This document shows, piece after piece, positions 13,311 through 13,407 of a stretch of 13,407 nucleotides of DNA. The DNA comes from an uncultured Ruminococcus sp. (lineage in GTDB: Bacteria; Bacillota; Clostridia; Oscillospirales; Ruminococcaceae), in the NCBI GenBank assembly GCA_900556055.1, contig USNJ01000042.1:1-13407 (forward strand). The letters are read 5' to 3'. The first letter of the stretch is position 1; each line of letters opens with the position of its first letter. The notes beneath the pieces are model-generated. The model did not search any database and was not told the origin of the DNA. It saw only the letters and a program-made list of their open reading frames with translations. The position numbers were made by a program, and so were the translations under genes.

Positions 13311-13407
13311 GGTTCAGGTGAACAGCAACCACAGACCCGCACCAGAAGCTAAAAAGCGTTGGGGTCCAGCCCTTGGGCTTTGGCAAGGGCTGGTCGCCCT
13401 CGCAAGG
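13302..13407 (+). repeat. Border inverted repeat, right copy (truncated by the window end)
   Basis: This is the inverted counterpart of 16-121 with three mismatches in 106 bp. GCTTTTTAG (13303-13311) pairs with CTAAAAAGC (13349-13357). CCAGCCCTTG (13366-13375) pairs with CAAGGGCTGG (13384-13393), and a further hairpin begins at 13394 and is cut by the window end. It follows the ddh terminators in the same orientation as ddh transcription. Confidence 0.85.

Noticed and set aside
16..13407. Composite transposon or integrative element bounded by the inverted repeats
   Set aside because: There is no transposase or integrase, and the segment carries core genes such as metG and pfkA. The bounding sequence has no transposase-like termini that I can recognise.

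Overview
The window looks like chromosomal DNA of a low-to-mid G+C Gram-positive anaerobe, most likely a Ruminococcus-like member of the Oscillospiraceae (Clostridia). This is inferred from gene types and style: a meso-diaminopimelate dehydrogenase, a clostridial-type phosphofructokinase, an unusual Firmicutes-type ThyA, strong purine-rich ribosome binding sites and SigA-like promoters with extended -10 elements. No species can be named from the sequence alone.

Layout: (1) 1-139 holds one copy of a 106-bp structured repeat whose inverted copy ends the window (13302-13407). (2) 140-2795, minus strand, is a tight operon: OmpR-type response regulator, sensor histidine kinase (1-bp overlap) and a small three-helix membrane protein. 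(3) 2796-3300 is a divergent intergenic region filled largely by a 180-bp palindromic MITE-like element (2825-3004) and a near-perfect SigA promoter facing right. (4) 3301-7892, plus strand: a membrane-anchored PAS-PAS-GGDEF-EAL protein (degenerate GGDEF, intact EAL), then phosphofructokinase, a DUF4190-like small membrane protein and thymidylate synthase, the last three with overlapping ends, closed by a clear terminator. (5) 7945-8698: an orphan KdpE/OmpR-like response regulator with its own promoter. (6) 8699-9012: a convergent intergenic region almost completely made of inverted repeats. Two consecutive 'crowns' of three abutting hairpins are each closed by an outer stem, followed by the metG terminator. 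(7) 9013-10953, minus: methionyl-tRNA synthetase. (8) 11098-11904, minus: an LCM-family SAM methyltransferase. (9) 12167-13156, plus: meso-diaminopimelate dehydrogenase with a structured leader, then two terminators and the second border repeat.

Most genes are housekeeping (glycolysis, dTMP synthesis, tRNA charging, lysine/peptidoglycan precursor synthesis) or signalling (two-component systems, c-di-GMP turnover). I see no defence system, integrase, transposase, CRISPR array, tRNA or rRNA. The most unusual content is non-coding: the double three-hairpin crown at 8702-8943, the MITE-like palindrome in the two-component promoter region, and the border inverted repeats.
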